Origin: Bin87 sp963663945
Lineage (GTDB): Bacteria > Chloroflexota > Dehalococcoidia > Lucifugimonadales > UBA3495
Direction: 5' to 3'
Assembly (NCBI GenBank): GCA_963663945.1
Contig: OY760687.1
Span: 3,472,001-3,536,000 of the forward strand
Length of the DNA stretch: 64,000 nt
A model generated the notes under the pieces. It was not told the DNA's origin, did no database searches, and saw only the letters and a program-made list of their open reading frames with translations. How positions within the stretch are numbered: the stretch's first letter is position 1; each line of letters opens with the position of its first letter. Both the position numbers and the translations under genes were made by a program. Shown piece by piece: positions 8,720-17,394 of the stretch.

Positions 8720-9282
8720 GCATCGCTGAGGGCGCGGCGCACCTCGGCCCAGCCGTCGGCCATGGTGCGTTCCGGGAACGCTGGCAGTTCCGGCTCAGGC
8801 AGGACCTTGACGGCGACGAGGATCGGGCCGGTGCGGGCCATGATCTCCTCCAGGCCGATCAGGAACTCCTCCAGGTTGTCGAACCGGCAGGCGTGGGCGT
8901 AGCCGGCGCTGCGGGCCATACCCTCGAAATCGATCCGGTCGAGCCCACGGATGGGCGTCCCGTCGGTGGACGAGTGGTCGGCGTCCTCCAGCACGAAGTG
9001 AACGAAGTTTGCCGGCGCGGCCTCGCCGATGGTCGCCAGGCTGGCCAGGTCGGTGCGCAGGGTGGCGTCGCAGTCCAGCACGAGGATGGGGCGGTTGGGC
9101 TGGGCAAGCGAGAGGCCGAGACCGACGGCCGGCGCCCGGTCCATGCAGTCAGTGAGGTCGATGTCCAGGTCGCGCCGTTCCGATACGTTGTGCCAGTCTC
9201 GCAGGGCAGCCGAGGTTGACACCACCAGCGAGTCCTGGCGGTGGTAGTTGATGGCCCGGGCCACTTCGCGAGAAGGGATCAT
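8716..9282 (-). CDS. Thiamine-diphosphate enzyme C-domain paralogue with degraded cofactor motif
   Basis: A 188-residue protein homologous to the beta subunit two genes upstream (9592-10188), keeping the same order of blocks (VGLGLSLAQPNRPILVLD against VGLGIALAQPGRKVFVLD; FDNLEEF against FDNLEDF). The thiamine-diphosphate motif is altered: the GDG of the beta subunit is CDA here (residues 71-73) and the terminal NN is ED (99-100). It therefore probably cannot bind Mg-thiamine diphosphate normally. GGAGACGGGG precedes the ATG at 9282, and its start overlaps the stop of the small membrane-protein gene (ATGA), indicating translational coupling. It may be a structural or regulatory subunit, or an enzyme with another ligand. 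Confidence 0.75.
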   Translation of the reverse strand: MIPSREVARAINYHRQDSLVVSTSAALRDWHNVSERRDLDIDLTDCMDRAPAVGLGLSLAQPNRPILVLDCDATLRTDLASLATIGEAAPANFVHFVLEDADHSSTDGTPIRGLDRIDFEGMARSAGYAHACRFDNLEEFLIGLEEIMARTGPILVAVKVLPEPELPAFPERTMADGWAEVRRALSDA

Positions 9283-9515
9283 TCCCCGTCTCCGGACGGT
9301 GTATCGGTTTCCTCGAGCCGTTCCGAATCGCGGCGGGCCTCGGTGCGTCGGGACGACACCATGAGGTACAACCCCGCCGGGATGAGCACGGCGCCGGGCA
9401 CGGCTTTCAGGGCATTCCCTTCCATGAACCCCAGCCACAGCAGGTAGAAGCCGGCCACGACCACGGCCGACGCGAACAGACGGCCAAAGATGCTGAAGGG
9501 GCGGAACTTGGGCAT
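9279..9515 (-). CDS. Small two-helix membrane protein in the thiamine-diphosphate operon
   Basis: A 78-residue protein with two predicted transmembrane segments (about residues 9-28 and 31-50) and a charged, acidic C-terminal tail. The start MPKFRPFSIFG is chosen because the upstream extension runs through a dispersed palindromic repeat and looks non-coding. It lies between the beta-subunit gene and its degenerate paralogue and overlaps the latter by 4 bases (ATGA), so the two are coupled. I do not recognise the family. It could tether the degenerate subunit to the membrane, but this is inference. Confidence 0.6.
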   Translation of the reverse strand: MPKFRPFSIFGRLFASAVVVAGFYLLWLGFMEGNALKAVPGAVLIPAGLYLMVSSRRTEARRDSERLEETDTPSGDGE

Positions 9516-9538
9516 GGGCGAGAGGGGATTACCTAATC

Positions 9539-9566
9539 GTAGGGGCGAATCATCATTCGCCCCTAC
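9539..9566. repeat. Perfect 12-bp inverted repeat in operon spacer
   Basis: GTAGGGGCGAAT, loop CATC, then the exact complement ATTCGCCCCTAC. It sits between the beta-subunit gene and the small membrane-protein gene. It would form a stable hairpin in the transcript without a T-run, so it may be a dispersed repeat or an mRNA-processing hairpin. Confidence 0.7.
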
Positions 9567-9591
9567 ATACGGATCCTGGATGGTGGGTTGG

Positions 9592-10188
9592 CTAGTTGTC
9601 GCCGGCGAGGGCGGCGGTGACTTCCTCGTAGGCCTGTTGCGCGGTGCGGGAGGCACGCGTGCGGAACTGCACCGGCGTGTTCTCGATCTCGGGTTCGACG
9701 GCCAGGTGGATGAAGACCGGGCCCTCGGCGGCGAGCGCTTCGCTGATGCCGGTGGTGAAGTCTTCCAGGTTGTCGAACGAGAAGACGGCGGCGTAGCCGG
9801 CGCCCCGGGCGACTTCCGGCCAGTCGGTGACGCCTTCAGACCCCGGGATGGGCTGCCCGCCGGTGACCGCGTACACGCCGTTGTTGAAGAGGAAGTGGTA
9901 GAAGTTCTTGGGCGCCTTGGTGGAGGTGGTGACCAGCGCGCCGAGGTTCATCAGCAGGCTGCCGTCGCCATCCAGCACGAAGACCTTGCGGCCGGGCTGG
10001 GCGAGGGCGATGCCCAGGCCGACGTTGCTGGCCTTGCCCATTGCGCCGGAGATCGGCAGGTCCAGGTTCTGGTTGGTGCTGACGGAGGGCAGGCCGAACC
10101 GGTGGTTACCGGCGTTCATGGTGGGGACGACGACGGCGTCTTCGCGGTTGGAGTCGATGACGCGCACGGCATCGGTGTTGTTGATCAT
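9592..10188 (-). CDS. Thiamine-diphosphate-dependent decarboxylase, beta subunit (sulfopyruvate/phosphonopyruvate type)
   Basis: A 198-residue C-terminal half of a split thiamine-diphosphate decarboxylase, like ComE or the C-domain of phosphonopyruvate decarboxylase. The cofactor motif is intact: GDG at residues 74-76, followed 25 residues later by NN at 102-103, which coordinates Mg and diphosphate. GAMGKASNVGLGIA supplies the usual substrate-side loop. It pairs with the alpha subunit gene immediately upstream (10244-10756). The substrate is probably a 3-substituted pyruvate, but no phosphonate or sulfonate pathway genes adjoin it, so the exact reaction is open. Another 2-oxoacid decarboxylase is possible. 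Confidence 0.82.
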   Translation of the reverse strand: MINNTDAVRVIDSNREDAVVVPTMNAGNHRFGLPSVSTNQNLDLPISGAMGKASNVGLGIALAQPGRKVFVLDGDGSLLMNLGALVTTSTKAPKNFYHFLFNNGVYAVTGGQPIPGSEGVTDWPEVARGAGYAAVFSFDNLEDFTTGISEALAAEGPVFIHLAVEPEIENTPVQFRTRASRTAQQAYEEVTAALAGDN

Positions 10189-10243
10189 GGGATTTGCTCC
10201 TGGGTTCGTGGACGCGGGATGCGTGGGGAATGGTTGCTATCGA

Positions 10244-10756
10244 CTAGACGCCGAACTCGGTGCCGATGAGGACGGCCACGGGCCGGTTGAGGCGCACGGA
10301 TTCGTCGAACGCGATGCTGATGCGGTCGGCGTCGTCATCGGTTTCCACGAGGTAGTAGTTGATGCCCCAGGCGTGGAGGATGTGCTCGATGAAGCGCCCT
10401 GCGGAGTCGGGAGTAGGACCGCGGCGGGTCCAGCCGCGGTAGCCTACCAGCATGACCAGGGGTTGGTTGAGGTCCAGGCACAGGCCGCGAATGGAGTCGC
10501 CCGCCTCGAAGACACCGGTGTTCTGTATGAGCACCACGGGGTTGGCGCCGCCGACCCAGAGCCCGGCGGCCACGGCCATGGTCTCGCCCTCGCGGCACAC
10601 TGGAATCAAGTCCAGGGTGGGCTCTTCCATCATCATGTTGTACAGGAAGTTGGTCTCGCTGTCGGGGAGCCAGACGACGTGCGAAACGTTGTTCTTCTTG
10701 AGCTCGGCGACGAGGGATTGCGGGTGCAATACAGATTCGTAGACTTCGGTGGTCAT
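10244..10756 (-). CDS. Thiamine-diphosphate-dependent decarboxylase, alpha subunit (sulfopyruvate/phosphonopyruvate type)
   Basis: A 170-residue N-terminal (pyrimidine-binding) half of the split decarboxylase, similar in length and layout to ComD. The REGETMAVAAG segment (residues 55-65) supplies the conserved Glu that activates the thiamine ring. The segment LIQNTGVFEAGDSIRGL is typical of sulfopyruvate and phosphonopyruvate decarboxylases. It is the first gene of the minus-strand operon alpha, beta, small membrane protein, degenerate beta paralogue. The upstream spacer 10757-11100 contains only the second MITE-like element and no gene. Confidence 0.82.
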   Translation of the reverse strand: MTTEVYESVLHPQSLVAELKKNNVSHVVWLPDSETNFLYNMMMEEPTLDLIPVCREGETMAVAAGLWVGGANPVVLIQNTGVFEAGDSIRGLCLDLNQPLVMLVGYRGWTRRGPTPDSAGRFIEHILHAWGINYYLVETDDDADRISIAFDESVRLNRPVAVLIGTEFGV

Positions 10757-10865
10757 TCTGGAGACTCCTTGAGCGATCCGCCGGGAAGGGCGTGCTGGCA
10801 GTGCGTTTTAGTCCGTCCGGCATTATATGGGGTGGCATTTGGGGCGTCAACGAAAGCGGAGTCTG

Positions 10866-10997
10866 ACGTGTACCCGGTTGGTCATCGCGAGGAACGCAGC
10901 GACGTGGCGATCTCGTTGCTGGAAACGACCCCGTTACCGTCACGAGATTGCCACGCTCCGCTCGCAATGACGGTTCCAGACAAAACTGGGTAGGCGT
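10866..10997. repeat. 132-bp MITE-like inverted-repeat element, copy 2
   Basis: Same length and same ends as the copy at 7452-7583. The left end is ACGTGTACCCGGTT and the inverted right end is ACGCCTACCCAGTTT. The inner arms are GTCATCGCGAGGAACG and CGCTCCGCTCGCAATGAC. The arms can pair almost throughout. It carries no coding capacity. Confidence 0.78.
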
Positions 10998-11100
10998 GAG
11001 AAACGGAGTGAGCAGACGTCGGCCCGGCGCTCTTCAGCACCGGGCCGGTATCGGGCTCGGCAAGGGGCCTTTCTCAACCGTGCCGGGCCTTGCTCTGGCG

Positions 11101-12837
11101 TTACGGGAAGACCACTGTCTGCGGTGAGGTCGTCTGCTCCGTGGCCCCGCCAACGGTCAGGTTGACCAGATTGTTGTCCGTGTCATAGTGTATCTCAGCG
11201 TTAGGGAAGTCGGTCGGGCCGTTGCCGTAACCTATAACCCCATGGGAAGACGCTGCGCCGTCCCCAACCGGGCGTTGAATGCTCACCTCCCAAACCGGAA
11301 CGTCGATTGGCCGGATGGGGCGGCCATAGATTTCTATGGTGCTATAGGAATATCCCTTGATCCAGGCCTGGTCTTCACCGCCGGCGAAAGGAAACTTCAA
11401 GGACCCGAACCAGGTCGTCGTGTCGGCATCGACGTCCGTGATCCACACGCCAAACCATTCTCCGTCGTCGTCCGCCCCATCGGAGGCCAGGCGCACCCGG
11501 TAGTCGCCGTCGCCCCATTCGTAGTGGCGCCTCACCGATATGAAATTTCCCTCGTAGGTGCCCGCTTCCGAAAAGCCGCCGGGGGCTACCCGTGCGTTGA
11601 CCAGGTCCGTGGTGTCCCACCTGGAGAAGATCAGGGCCTTGCTCCCGTCGTTTCTGGTCTGGATCCCGTAGTAGAGCAGCGTATCGGAGATTTTGTGGAC
11701 GCCAAGCATCAGGTAGAGCCCGCTTCGTCTGGAATAATTGCCGACGTCATTGTGTATCGTGAAGTCGGTCGTCATCTCCCGGAACCTCGGACGCTGGCGA
11801 GTTTCAGCGTCTATGCGCCACTTCCACCTGATCTTGGCCATGTGCTCGGGCGTCGTTCCCAGGTTGTAGAGTTCCGGCCGGCCCGGTATCTGCGTGGGAG
11901 CAGGCGTCGGCGTAACGGAGGGCGTAGGTGTGGGGGTCGGCGGCGCCGGCGTCGGAGCGTTGGATCCGGTCACCCGGAATTTCAGATCGTTGTACAGTTT
12001 CCTGCCGTCCCTGGTGCAGACGGCGGCCTGGTGGGAGCACTGCCGGTCCGCCAGCAGGTAGAAGTTTATGTGGTCGGGCGAATCGGGCTGCACCGTAATG
12101 TCCCAGATGCGGTTGGAACCCCTCGTCCTGCGCTTGGCTTTGGTCACCGACGCGTTGGTCACGTCCAGCACCTGGTCGCGCAGCCTCTTGTAACTCATCC
12201 GGATTTGATCGGTGAAGTGGAGACTGAATGTGAAGGGATCCGTGCCATTGTGGTCCGTCGGCAGGTTCTTCGCATAGGCCAGGGGGCGCGCTGCCCCTCT
12301 TTCGGGGGGCGCATCCGAACCCTCAACCGGCGTGATGCTCACTTCAACTGTGTCGCCGCTTTCCCAGTCGAGGTCGCCGGCCGCCCACCAGTAACGTCCC
12401 GCGGCGACGGTTTTCGGTTTCAAGCTGTCCGACGCGACGAACTCCTGGTCTCCGATCGCCAGCGTGAAGTCTTTCGGGAGTTCGCGACTGATGTTGAGAT
12501 ACAGCCCTCCGGCCAGGGTCAGCATGGTCAGTACCCGATATGAGCGTTCATCCACCGAAAATGACTGGCTGGAGACCGCTCCCATCTCATCTCCCCAGGT
12601 TGAGTATCCGGTTATTGCGGGAACGTATGACCTGTCCGAGCCCACGGTCAAGGTGGCCGACCAGGCGGCCTGCGGGTCTTCGGCGCTTTGGGCGGATGCC
12701 AATTTCCCGGTGAACAGCAAGGCGCCGAGGGATGCCAGCAGAACGAGGCATGTCAGGGCGAGCAGGGCCAGACGTAAGGTGAAACGGTTGGAAAGGGTGC
12801 GATGTGCTCTTTCTTTCGCGATGCCAGTTATACGCAT
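11101..12837 (-). CDS. Large exported surface protein with PT-rich linker
   Basis: A 578-residue exported protein. The start at 12837 is chosen because AGGAG lies 7 nt upstream; a longer frame exists but has unlikely composition. A basic N terminus and hydrophobic core (about residues 19-42, ending near SAQSAEDPQ) form a signal peptide or anchor. A beta-rich domain (about 50-290) precedes a proline/threonine linker (PTPAPPTPTPTPSVTPTPAP, about 300-320). A second beta-rich domain contains several short W-rich strands (YGIQTRNDGSKALIF, WFGVWITDVD). No catalytic motif is visible. It has the same general architecture as the protein at 5360-7282 without close sequence identity. It is probably a cell-surface or secreted binding protein. 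Confidence 0.75.
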   Translation of the reverse strand: MRITGIAKERAHRTLSNRFTLRLALLALTCLVLLASLGALLFTGKLASAQSAEDPQAAWSATLTVGSDRSYVPAITGYSTWGDEMGAVSSQSFSVDERSYRVLTMLTLAGGLYLNISRELPKDFTLAIGDQEFVASDSLKPKTVAAGRYWWAAGDLDWESGDTVEVSITPVEGSDAPPERGAARPLAYAKNLPTDHNGTDPFTFSLHFTDQIRMSYKRLRDQVLDVTNASVTKAKRRTRGSNRIWDITVQPDSPDHINFYLLADRQCSHQAAVCTRDGRKLYNDLKFRVTGSNAPTPAPPTPTPTPSVTPTPAPTQIPGRPELYNLGTTPEHMAKIRWKWRIDAETRQRPRFREMTTDFTIHNDVGNYSRRSGLYLMLGVHKISDTLLYYGIQTRNDGSKALIFSRWDTTDLVNARVAPGGFSEAGTYEGNFISVRRHYEWGDGDYRVRLASDGADDDGEWFGVWITDVDADTTTWFGSLKFPFAGGEDQAWIKGYSYSTIEIYGRPIRPIDVPVWEVSIQRPVGDGAASSHGVIGYGNGPTDFPNAEIHYDTDNNLVNLTVGGATEQTTSPQTVVFP

Positions 12838-13091
12838 GCGCTGTCTCCTGGTTGTTTGTATTGACGTAAATCGGCGCTCCGAGACGGGTGGCGTCGGAGC
12901 CGGTATGCGAACCGCGAGCCCACAGGCGATCGCCTTTGGCGCCGATGCGCCCCCTGATTTCGGTATGCGCCCTCTCAAGCCCTTCGGACCTATGCGTCGG
13001 TGCGGGCTTGCTGTGACCCGCCAGGTGTGGCGGGTGATGGAGAGGGTCGTGCCACCACACCGAGTTATTTGGGCGCTGGTGACAACACGCT

Positions 13092-13111
13092 CGGCGACGA
13101 TATCGTCGCCG
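13092..13111. repeat. Perfect 20-bp palindrome
   Basis: CGGCGACGAT followed directly by ATCGTCGCCG, with no loop. It lies in the 1.2-kb non-coding stretch between the surface-protein gene and the act operon and could be a dimeric regulator operator. Confidence 0.5.
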
Positions 13112-13891
13112 ATGCCAGGCTATTCGATTGCCTCCCCTTGGCGAAATGGCTCTCGCTTTCGCCCGGTGTTCCTGTCCTTGGGGTGATTTATCCTCCCGAG
13201 GGGCTGCGCTAACACGGTTCCCGGCCCCAAATGAGTAGCAGATGGATTGCGCCTGACCGTGCTATACGCGAGGCCGAATACGTACTCGTCCACGTTCACC
13301 ATTTGCCGGGGGCGGGTGTACCGGGGCGGGGCGCGACCACCGCGTGGCTATTGCGCGTCAGGTAGCGCTACGGAGGTGGATGCTTCCGCTCAAGGTTGCC
13401 GGTCGAACCGGGCCCGGTCCCTGCGCTCCGTCCTGCTCCTGGTTATGGGAGCAGCGGGTTGTTTCAACTATTGGATAGACAACGCGCGCGGGGTGAGGCA
13501 CGCAATGGCCCCGTTCCGTGTATCTGCTCACCGTTTGCATAATTCGATGGTCATCATTCGATCCGATGTATTTCTGATTTCGCTGTGGGCCGTACAGGCG
13601 AGTATGGGCATCGAGGCTAAAAGGCGGTTCAGGACTCGTCAATTGGAATTTCGTGACGAAATCGTGCATGTTTTGTGAACATGGCAAACGCTCTGTTGTG
13701 GTGGCGTTCAGCGCGCTGACCAGGCGCGCGCCGACGATTCCGGCAGCCAGCATCCGCGGCAGATCCCACGCTGGCCCGCCGGTGGATTTGGCCCAGCGTC
13801 GCTTGCTGTGATGTAGGGATGGACTGTAAAACGAGCGGGCGGAGGCGTCGGCGGCTGCCACGAAAGTAGCGTTGGGCGTACGCGAATCTTG

Positions 13892-13920
13892 TTGACAGGC
13901 CAAATTGAATGTGATAATTT
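13892..13920 (+). promoter_or_regulatory. Candidate promoter of the act operon
   Basis: TTGACA at 13892-13897, then either TAATTT at 13915 with a 17-nt spacer or an extended-minus-10 TG-T-GATAAT at 13910-13918 with a 15-nt spacer. It lies about 100 nt before the first act-cluster gene and is the only consensus-like promoter in this stretch. Confidence 0.55.
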
Positions 13921-14021
13921 TCACCAGCCAAAAACGGGCCGCGTAATTTCAGCCGCTTTGCGTGGTCGATCCCGGGTAGAATACCCAGCATCATACGTTC
14001 GAGCGCAGGTTCACCAGCCAC

Positions 14022-14324
14022 ATGCCGCAAACCGACCCCAACGCGATGAACGCGGCTCTCTGGGCCGATGTCAGCCTCTGGCTGACGTATCTTTGGATTT
14101 ATTTCCCCCTGATCATCATCTTTGCGTTCAGCATTCTGATCGCCCATGCGCTGATCCCGTCGGGTGTGCAGACCGGAACGTACCCAGCGTCCTTCTCACG
14201 TTTGCGATTACCCCTCACCGCGATCGGCGTTGCCGCGTTGGCGGGAGCCGTGGTCATGATGATTTTGACGGTCATGCAGTCGCCGATGACGCTGCAGAAC
14301 GTTTGGGAACGCCTCTTCGTATAA
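14022..14324 (+). CDS. Small two-helix membrane protein at the head of the act operon
   Basis: A 100-residue protein with two long hydrophobic segments (about residues 20-44 and 63-84) separated by a short polar stretch. It is the first gene after the candidate promoter and is followed at 84 nt by actA. Its place suggests it is a small accessory subunit or assembly factor of alternative complex III, which in other phototrophic and aerobic Chloroflexota contains small membrane subunits. I cannot match it to a named one. Confidence 0.65.
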   Translation: MPQTDPNAMNAALWADVSLWLTYLWIYFPLIIIFAFSILIAHALIPSGVQTGTYPASFSRLRLPLTAIGVAALAGAVVMMILTVMQSPMTLQNVWERLFV

Positions 14325-14407
14325 CGCGCAGGGCACCTGTCCGCCGCGCTGCGACACCCGCTGCCTGACGCAACCGGTCCCTGCCACGCACCTACCTGCC
14401 GATATCC

Positions 14408-15085
14408 ATGCCACCCCTCCCACCCACCCGACAGCTCATCCCGATGGCGATCGCCGGCCTCGTTGTGACGGCCATTGTCGCTTTCATCCTGGTGGTGCTG
14501 TTCATATCATGGTTCTCCAACCCGCCCTTCGGCTGGGGAAACGCGCCGGCGCAGCCGATTGACTTCCCGCACACTGTGCACGCGGGTTCCGTGGAAGAGG
14601 GCGGCCATGCCATTCAGTGCGAGTTCTGTCACCGCAACGTGACCTCAGGAGCGGCGGCCACGGTGCCGGCCGTGGAGGTCTGCGTGATCTGCCACAAGCA
14701 GGTCAACGGCAACAACGTGACCACCGATGCCGTGGAGCCCGAAACGCTCATCAACATCCAGCGGGTGCTGGACAAGCACGCGGAGGAACGTCCCATTGAC
14801 TGGGAACGGGTTCACCGCATGCCGGACCACGTGCGGTTCGTCCACGAGGCCCACATCCGGTTCCTGACCCAGGGCGAAGAACGCACGGTCACGCTGCCCG
14901 TGGGAGACGAAAAGCCGATGAACCTGCCGGTGACGGTGCCCGAAGCCTGTACGGTATGCCACGGCGACGTTGCGAACATGGAAGTGGTGCAGCCGCAGGA
15001 TGGGCAGTCGCTGAAGATGGGCACGTGCCTGGACTGCCACCGGGAAAACAACGTCAGCACCGACTGCACGATCTGCCACAAGTAG
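14408..15085 (+). CDS. actA: Alternative complex III pentaheme cytochrome c subunit ActA
   Basis: A 225-residue membrane-anchored cytochrome. One transmembrane helix (about residues 12-36) is followed by five CxxCH haem c sites at residues 71, 92, 181, 207 and 220, the count expected for ActA. As part of the quinol:electron-acceptor oxidoreductase it passes electrons from the ActB iron-sulfur arm toward the terminal acceptor on the outer face. It is followed directly by the molybdopterin-like and iron-sulfur subunits. Histidines in PHTVH, KH and HEAH segments could be distal ligands. Haem loading would depend on the ccm genes at 23-27 kb. Confidence 0.92.
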   Translation: MPPLPPTRQLIPMAIAGLVVTAIVAFILVVLFISWFSNPPFGWGNAPAQPIDFPHTVHAGSVEEGGHAIQCEFCHRNVTSGAAATVPAVEVCVICHKQVNGNNVTTDAVEPETLINIQRVLDKHAEERPIDWERVHRMPDHVRFVHEAHIRFLTQGEERTVTLPVGDEKPMNLPVTVPEACTVCHGDVANMEVVQPQDGQSLKMGTCLDCHRENNVSTDCTICHK

Positions 15086-15115
15086 GCCGCACGCCGCAAC
15101 CGGACTCTTGAACCA

Positions 15116-17353
15116 ATGAAACTAACGCGCCGCAACTTCCTCGCCTGGGCTGGCATCGCTGCAACGGGAGCGATCGCCTGCGACCTGTTCGACGACGAAC
15201 TGCGGGTGCAGAGCCCGGCGCTGATTCCCGAAGACCTGGTCAAGGGCCGGGACAACTGGTACGCCACCTATGACGGGTCGGTTCCCGGAGGCGAAGGTGT
15301 GCTGGTTCGGGTGATGGAAGGGCGCGCCAAGAAGGTGCGCGGCAACCCGCGTTTCCCGACGAACCAGGGCAAGCAGGCGGCCGCGTCCGATACGCTGCTG
15401 CAGTCGCTTTATCACCCCGACCGGATCGCAGGACCCATGCTGCGCAACGGGCCGAGAGGGTCCGGAAGTTACCGGCCAATAACCTGGGAAGAGGCGCTGA
15501 ACCGGTTCAACGCGGCGGTGGACGATCGCGGGAACGGCATGCTGCTGATCACCGACGACCGCAAGTGCAGCTTCGCCAAGATCTGCGGCGCCTTCGCCGA
15601 TGCGTTCGGCGGCCGGCACGTGGCTTTCGGTGGCGCGGCGGACGACACGGCGTACCGGGCGGCGGTGAAGGACGTGATGGGCACCGACAGCCTGCCCTTC
15701 CATGACATCGCCAACGCCGAAACCCTGTCCAGCTTCGGCTCGGATTTTCTGTCCACTTGGGGCAACCCAACCGCTTACTCGGTGGCGTACGGCAAGTTCC
15801 GGTCAAAGGCGCACCGTGGTCGGCACTACCACTTCGGCTCCCGCTACTCGATGACTGCGGCCAACGCCGACAAGTGGATACCCATCAATCCAGGCTCGGA
15901 AGGCTATGCCGCCATGGCCCTGGCATGGGCGGTCGCGTCGGCCCACCCGGAATCGCCGGCGGTGGCGCAGATCACGGGCGAGGCCGGACCGGGCGCGTTG
16001 AGTGAATTCATACCCGACGCCCTGGTGGACGTGCTGGGAATACCGGACGCGGTCCTGGACGGATATTCGGTCCGGGAGTTTTTCGAGAAGCTGGCGCGCG
16101 ACTACATGTCCCCCGGCGGCCTGGCCATCGGCGGTGGCGGCGAGGCCGGCGCGTACAGCAACGGCCAGTTCAACGCTTCGGCAGTCCTGATCCTGAACTA
16201 CATCCTGGGCAACGTGGGACACGAGGGTGGCCTGTTGCCCGATCCCGGCAGCCCGATTTCCGACAGCCCGACGGCGGCTCCGGTGGCATCCCTGGCGGAT
16301 TGGCAGCGGATCGCCGGCGACATCAACAGCGCCGCCGCTCCCCTGGTCATCATCCACAACGCCAACCCCGTTTACGGCCTGCCGCCCAGCATCGGCCTGG
16401 AGGCAGCGCTGGGCAACGAGGGCGTGGTGGTGATCAGCGCCAGCCAGTTCCTGGACGAGACATCGGCCATGGCCGACCTGCTGCTACCGGACCGCGCCGC
16501 GCTGGAAGACTGGGGCGACGACCTGCCCGACCCCATGCCGGGCTACCACTTGTACGCGGTGCAACAGCCCGTGGTGAATCCGCTGGCGGACCTGGATCCG
16601 CGGAGCTTCCCCGATGTGCTGCTGAACGCGGCCGCAACGCTGGGCCGCGGCGACAGCATGCCCGCCGAGAGCTACGAAGGGATGATCCGCTCGAACGTTG
16701 AAGAAACGCTGGGAGCGGACCTCAACGATACGCTGATGTACGGCGGCTGGTGGAATGAGAACGCGACCGGCCGGGCGGCGACGCCCCCGGAGGGCACGCT
16801 GGCCAGGATCGCGCGCAACGCATCGCCAGCCAATATCGTCGGCAGTGGAAACTTCCATCTGCAGCCCTACGAGCACCATACGGTGAGGGATGGCCGCAAC
16901 GCCCACCTGCCGTGGGCGCAGAGCACGCCGGACCCGTTGACCACAGTGACTTGGCAGACCTGGGTTGATATAAATGAACAACAGGGCCGGCAGATGGGCC
17001 TGCGCGAAGGCGACGTGGTCAACATCACCACCGGCGCAGGGAGCATCCAGGCGCTGGTGTACCTGAACCCGGGCGCTCCCCCTGGGATCGCGGCGGTGCC
17101 AATGGGCGGCGGCCGCACCATGGGGTCGAGCTACGCCACTGACCGGGACGCGCGGGAAAGCGGAAACGTAGTATCCATACTGGAGCCCGTCGTGGTCGAC
17201 GGCTCCGGCGGACTGGCCTGGGGTTCCACCCGTTGCTCGATAACGCCCACGGGCGACAGCATGGCGGTATCCAAGCTGGAGGGCGACTACACCAGCCGCG
17301 AAGTCGGCGAACACCCGGCCGAGCAGGTTTACAAGACTGTTGGAGATCACTAA
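15116..17353 (+). CDS. actB: Alternative complex III molybdopterin-oxidoreductase-like subunit (ActB1)
   Basis: A 745-residue protein of the molybdopterin oxidoreductase fold. The N terminus has a twin-arginine-like signal (TRRNFLAWAG, residues 4-13) and an IAC lipobox-like site near residue 21, suggesting Tat export and possibly lipid anchoring. In characterised complexes this domain carries no molybdenum cofactor and acts as a structural arm. In many genomes it is fused to the iron-sulfur domain. Here a stop and a 41-nt spacer separate the two, so ActB is split into two genes. The ribosome-binding site before the ATG is weak. It is about the length expected for the B1 part alone. Confidence 0.88.
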   Translation: MKLTRRNFLAWAGIAATGAIACDLFDDELRVQSPALIPEDLVKGRDNWYATYDGSVPGGEGVLVRVMEGRAKKVRGNPRFPTNQGKQAAASDTLLQSLYHPDRIAGPMLRNGPRGSGSYRPITWEEALNRFNAAVDDRGNGMLLITDDRKCSFAKICGAFADAFGGRHVAFGGAADDTAYRAAVKDVMGTDSLPFHDIANAETLSSFGSDFLSTWGNPTAYSVAYGKFRSKAHRGRHYHFGSRYSMTAANADKWIPINPGSEGYAAMALAWAVASAHPESPAVAQITGEAGPGALSEFIPDALVDVLGIPDAVLDGYSVREFFEKLARDYMSPGGLAIGGGGEAGAYSNGQFNASAVLILNYILGNVGHEGGLLPDPGSPISDSPTAAPVASLADWQRIAGDINSAAAPLVIIHNANPVYGLPPSIGLEAALGNEGVVVISASQFLDETSAMADLLLPDRAALEDWGDDLPDPMPGYHLYAVQQPVVNPLADLDPRSFPDVLLNAAATLGRGDSMPAESYEGMIRSNVEETLGADLNDTLMYGGWWNENATGRAATPPEGTLARIARNASPANIVGSGNFHLQPYEHHTVRDGRNAHLPWAQSTPDPLTTVTWQTWVDINEQQGRQMGLREGDVVNITTGAGSIQALVYLNPGAPPGIAAVPMGGGRTMGSSYATDRDARESGNVVSILEPVVVDGSGGLAWGSTRCSITPTGDSMAVSKLEGDYTSREVGEHPAEQVYKTVGDH

Positions 17354-17394
17354 GCGCAGCGCATAACCTGTGCCGCCCTTGGGATTACTGAAAG

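Larger units (their letters stand above)
12838..14021. other. 1.2-kb region without a supported gene
   Basis: Open frames on both strands here (for example 13247-13678 plus and 13358-13924 minus) lack ribosome-binding sites and have shuffled-looking composition. The region contains a perfect 20-bp palindrome at 13092-13111 and, at its right end, the promoter for the act operon. The AT content rises after 13540. It may hold regulatory DNA or a decayed gene that I cannot recognise. Confidence 0.55.

Noticed and set aside
13247..13924. Overlapping frames of 143 and 188 codons in the gap before the act operon
   Set aside because: No ribosome-binding site, no plausible domain, and composition like non-coding DNA.
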